From Anaerolineae bacterium (GTDB lineage: Bacteria; Chloroflexota; Anaerolineae; CG2-30-64-16), in the NCBI GenBank assembly GCA_025454565.1, contig JALOOE010000003.1, forward strand, positions 1-24,820: a DNA stretch of 24,820 nt. The letters are read 5' to 3'. The position numbers were made by a program, and so were the translations under genes. The notes below the pieces were generated by a model. The model saw only the letters and a program-made list of their open reading frames with translations. It was not told the DNA's origin and ran no database searches. Positions within the stretch are counted from its first letter, which is position 1. The number at the start of each line of letters is the position of its first letter. Positions 22,400 through 24,820 of this stretch are shown here, piece after piece.

Positions 22400-24820
22400 A
22401 TGACAGAACAGATGGCAGTAACTGACTATCCCAAGCCTCCTCAGCAGACGAGCATGGAGGATGGCAAGCGGGGCAGCCGGATCATTAACTTTGTGCTGAT
22501 TCCCCTCTTGCTGTTTGCGGTATTGCTGCTCCCCCCGATTTCGCTGGGAAAACGTCTCGGTGGCATTGGCTCTGAGCGGATCAGCACGGCCGGCGGCACG
22601 CTGACTGACCCCGATGGCACTCAGGTCACCTTCCTGCCCGGCACAGTGAAGCAGCCGTTTGGGGCAACGTTGAGCTCGCTTTCGCGCGTCAGCTTCCTTG
22701 AAGGCAGCGCCGGCAAGGAGCTGCTGGCCGCGGCTAAGGCGATTCCGCCCAATCTCGTCGCCAAGAGTCCCTTCTATCAACTCAAGACGACCGGTGATCC
22801 CGTGGCCGAGACGGTCATGGTGATGCCGATCCCCAATGACAGCGAGCCGTACGAGACGCTGGATGTCTACACATGGGACACCGCCAAGCAGAATTGGCAG
22901 TGGCTGCCCCATCGCGTCATCCCGGAAGATGACCAGATTGAATCGCGCGTCAACGCGGTGCCCGGGTCAGCTCTGATCATGCAGACCAACCCGAAACCGC
23001 CCGTGTTCGGCGCCGACGTACCGCAGGCGAACGCCCTGCCCGCTGAAGGCAAGGGCGCGTTGGGGCAGGTGCACCCGACCGGGCTCTACCTCGGGCCCAA
23101 CGGCGCGCTCGATGGCGCGCTGGACGCGAACTGGGATCGACTGGCGAACAGTTATGAGATCAGCCCACTGATCCGCAACTATGAAGGGCCGGTGGTGCGC
23201 AGTGATCTTCTGGCGAATATGCTTGTCGATAACAGGCAGCGCGAAGCCCACATCAACGCCCTCGTCAATCTGGCCGTGGCCAATGTCTACAAGGGCGTCG
23301 ACATCGACTATCGGGGCCTTGACGAGAATCTGCGCGGCGAGTTCAATCAGTTCATCGCCGCGCTGGCTGCGAAGCTTCAAGAAAAGAACAAGACGCTCAG
23401 CGTGCGCGTCGAGCCGGCCAAGCAGGTCGCCGATGATCGGTGGGACACCGGGGCGTACGATTGGCAGACGTTGGGGCTCCTGGCCGATACGGTCAAGGTG
23501 CCGGCGCCGGTCGACCCGCGCGCCTACGTGCCCGACGGCCAATTGGATGCGTTACTCAACTATGCGACCGGCCAAATCAACCGCTACAAGCTGCAGCCGA
23601 TCCTAAGCGGGCAGAGCGTCGAGCAGTCGGGCAACTACCTGCTGCAGAAGAAATACAGTGACGCCTTGCAGCCGCTCTTGGGCCGCATCAAGACCGATTT
23701 GGCCGTCGTCGAGCCGGGCAAGCCGCTGAACTTGGCGCTCGCCTCATCGCGCCCGAACAGCGGCCTCGTCTATGACCCGAATATCGGCACCTATGTGTAT
23801 CGCTACCAGGACGATCAAGCGGCGGCCCGCACCGTTTGGCTTGAGAACGCCGCCAGCCTAAGCCACAAGCTCGACCTCTTGAAGCAATACAATATCCAGG
23901 GCGTCACGGTGGAGAACTTGCCCGCCGACGGGTTGGATACCGATCTGTGGCGGCTGATGCGCGACTATCAACAGGGGCGCACCTCGCCCATCGACAGCAA
24001 CTTCGCTGTGCAATGGACGGTCAAGGGAAGCGACGGCAAGCAGGTCAGCCAGATACGCCCATTGACTGATCCGGGCGTGGCGCTGGCCGCCCCGGTAGCC
24101 GCAGGCGACGTGCAGATCGAAGCCGCTATCGTGGATCGTGGCCGCGTCGTCCACAAGGAAAGCTCAGCGGGCGTCACCGTGGCAACCTACACCCCCACAC
24201 CGACCCCAACGCCGGTGTTCACGCCCACGCCCGTGGCGAGTCCCACGCCGAACTTCGCCCAAATGACGATCGCGAACGGGCCGGTTAACGTGCGCTCCGG
24301 TCCCGGTACAGGCTATGGCAAAATCGGCGACGCACAGGACGGCGCGACCTACCGCATCACCGGCAAGAACGAGGCAGGCGACTGGTATCAGTTCAGCTAC
24401 GGCGAAGATCAGCCCGGCTGGGTCTCGGCGCGCTTCGCCACCATCACCGGCCCGACCGAAGCGCTGGCCATCGTGAAGACGGCTGCGCCGGCCCCGGTCG
24501 CCGCAGCGGCTCCCGCGCCAGCGCGTCAGCCTGCTGCGCCCGCACCAGCGGCCGGCCCCTCCTTCCCACCTGCGGGCGGCTATTTTGGCTACGGCATCCA
24601 GATCGACCCGTGGGGCAATCGTGGCGCAGCCGCCAATGCGACCAAGGGCATGGGTTTCGACTGGGTCAAGGTACAGATACCCTGGAAGGATTTTGAAGGA
24701 TCGGCCGGCCAAAAGAACTTCCCCGACGACATCGTGGGAGATCTCACCGGCGCGGGTCTCAAGGTGCTGTTGAGCATCGTGAAGGCGCCCAACTGGGCCC
24801 GACCTGGCAACACCGATCGC
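22400..24820 (+). CDS. GH18-like / SH3b / glycosidase-like multidomain protein, N-terminal part
   Basis: The reading frame is open for 807 codons from the ATG at 22400 to the window edge, so the gene is incomplete. Domains in order are a membrane helix at residues about 28-48 (INFVLIPLLLFAVLLLPPISL); a beta-rich region to about 200; and a GH18-like barrel around residues 220-560, with the signature strand KGVDIDYRG at 298-306. A TPTPTP linker follows near 596-617, then an SH3b domain at about 622-682 (NVRSGPGTGYGKIG, DWYQFSYG, GWVSARF) and an Ala/Pro linker. A second barrel begins at about 728 (YFGYGIQIDPWG, FDWVKVQIPW, LKVLLSIVKAPNW), resembling GH5/GH39-type glycosidases. SH3b domains bind cell-wall peptides, so a wall-remodelling role is likely. 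In the GH18 motif the catalytic Glu is replaced by Arg305. AGGAG ends one base before this ATG, so the ATG at 22412 may be the true start. Confidence 0.9.
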   Translation, partial: MTEQMAVTDYPKPPQQTSMEDGKRGSRIINFVLIPLLLFAVLLLPPISLGKRLGGIGSERISTAGGTLTDPDGTQVTFLPGTVKQPFGATLSSLSRVSFLEGSAGKELLAAAKAIPPNLVAKSPFYQLKTTGDPVAETVMVMPIPNDSEPYETLDVYTWDTAKQNWQWLPHRVIPEDDQIESRVNAVPGSALIMQTNPKPPVFGADVPQANALPAEGKGALGQVHPTGLYLGPNGALDGALDANWDRLANSYEISPLIRNYEGPVVRSDLLANMLVDNRQREAHINALVNLAVANVYKGVDIDYRGLDENLRGEFNQFIAALAAKLQEKNKTLSVRVEPAKQVADDRWDTGAYDWQTLGLLADTVKVPAPVDPRAYVPDGQLDALLNYATGQINRYKLQPILSGQSVEQSGNYLLQKKYSDALQPLLGRIKTDLAVVEPGKPLNLALASSRPNSGLVYDPNIGTYVYRYQDDQAAARTVWLENAASLSHKLDLLKQYNIQGVTVENLPADGLDTDLWRLMRDYQQGRTSPIDSNFAVQWTVKGSDGKQVSQIRPLTDPGVALAAPVAAGDVQIEAAIVDRGRVVHKESSAGVTVATYTPTPTPTPVFTPTPVASPTPNFAQMTIANGPVNVRSGPGTGYGKIGDAQDGATYRITGKNEAGDWYQFSYGEDQPGWVSARFATITGPTEALAIVKTAAPAPVAAAAPAPARQPAAPAPAAGPSFPPAGGYFGYGIQIDPWGNRGAAANATKGMGFDWVKVQIPWKDFEGSAGQKNFPDDIVGDLTGAGLKVLLSIVKAPNWARPGNTDR

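Overview
The window looks like a high-GC bacterial chromosome segment, most probably from a Chloroflexota lineage (Anaerolineae/Caldilineae-like). The hints are a secreted protein ending in a hydrophobic FLPMI-type tail, Thr/Pro-rich linkers in exported proteins, a linked active/inactive M16 peptidase pair, and a GH18-like/SH3/glycosidase giant. This placement is inference from gene style, since no rRNA or marker set is present. I saw no rRNA, tRNA, CRISPR array or intact transposase.

Positions 1-6595 hold the C-terminal end of a TRIC-like membrane protein, then a two-enzyme cassette. The first enzyme carries DUF1254 and DUF1214 domains and the second is a formylglycine-type arylsulfatase. 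Each is fused at its N-terminus to a DUF1269-like module (alpha/beta segment plus glycine-rich membrane hairpin) in place of a signal peptide. Between them lie a broken potassium-channel pore fragment and a small conserved hypothetical gene. This is the most unusual locus in the window.

Positions 6596-9396 hold a 16-bp perfect hairpin, a 21-bp tandem repeat array, an AI-2E-family transporter with a Ser/Thr-rich insertion, and a secreted protein of unknown function. Positions 9397-16000 hold two tandem hairpins, a strong promoter far upstream of a long nitronate monooxygenase-like flavoprotein, a GNAT acetyltransferase, a 78-bp MITE-like element with a TTA target duplication, three VOC/glyoxalase genes and an exported M14 zinc carboxypeptidase. 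Together these suggest a loose set of detoxification and small-molecule modification genes.

Positions 15939-20091, on the minus strand, form a tightly coupled cluster: a flippase-like UPF0104/LPG-synthase membrane protein, an active M16 peptidase, an inactive M16 partner, then holo-ACP synthase. The first two junctions overlap by 4 and 8 nt. Short 7- and 8-bp tandem repeats sit over the 5' ends of acpS and of the second M16 gene. Upstream on the same strand are an 84-aa SWIM zinc-finger protein with its own promoter and a membrane-anchored helical protein of unknown function.

Positions 21939-24820 hold a divergent promoter region and the start of a large membrane-anchored multidomain protein that runs off the window. 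It has a beta-rich region, a GH18-like barrel lacking the catalytic glutamate, a Thr/Pro linker, an SH3b domain and the beginning of a glycosidase-like barrel, so a cell-wall or polysaccharide role is likely.
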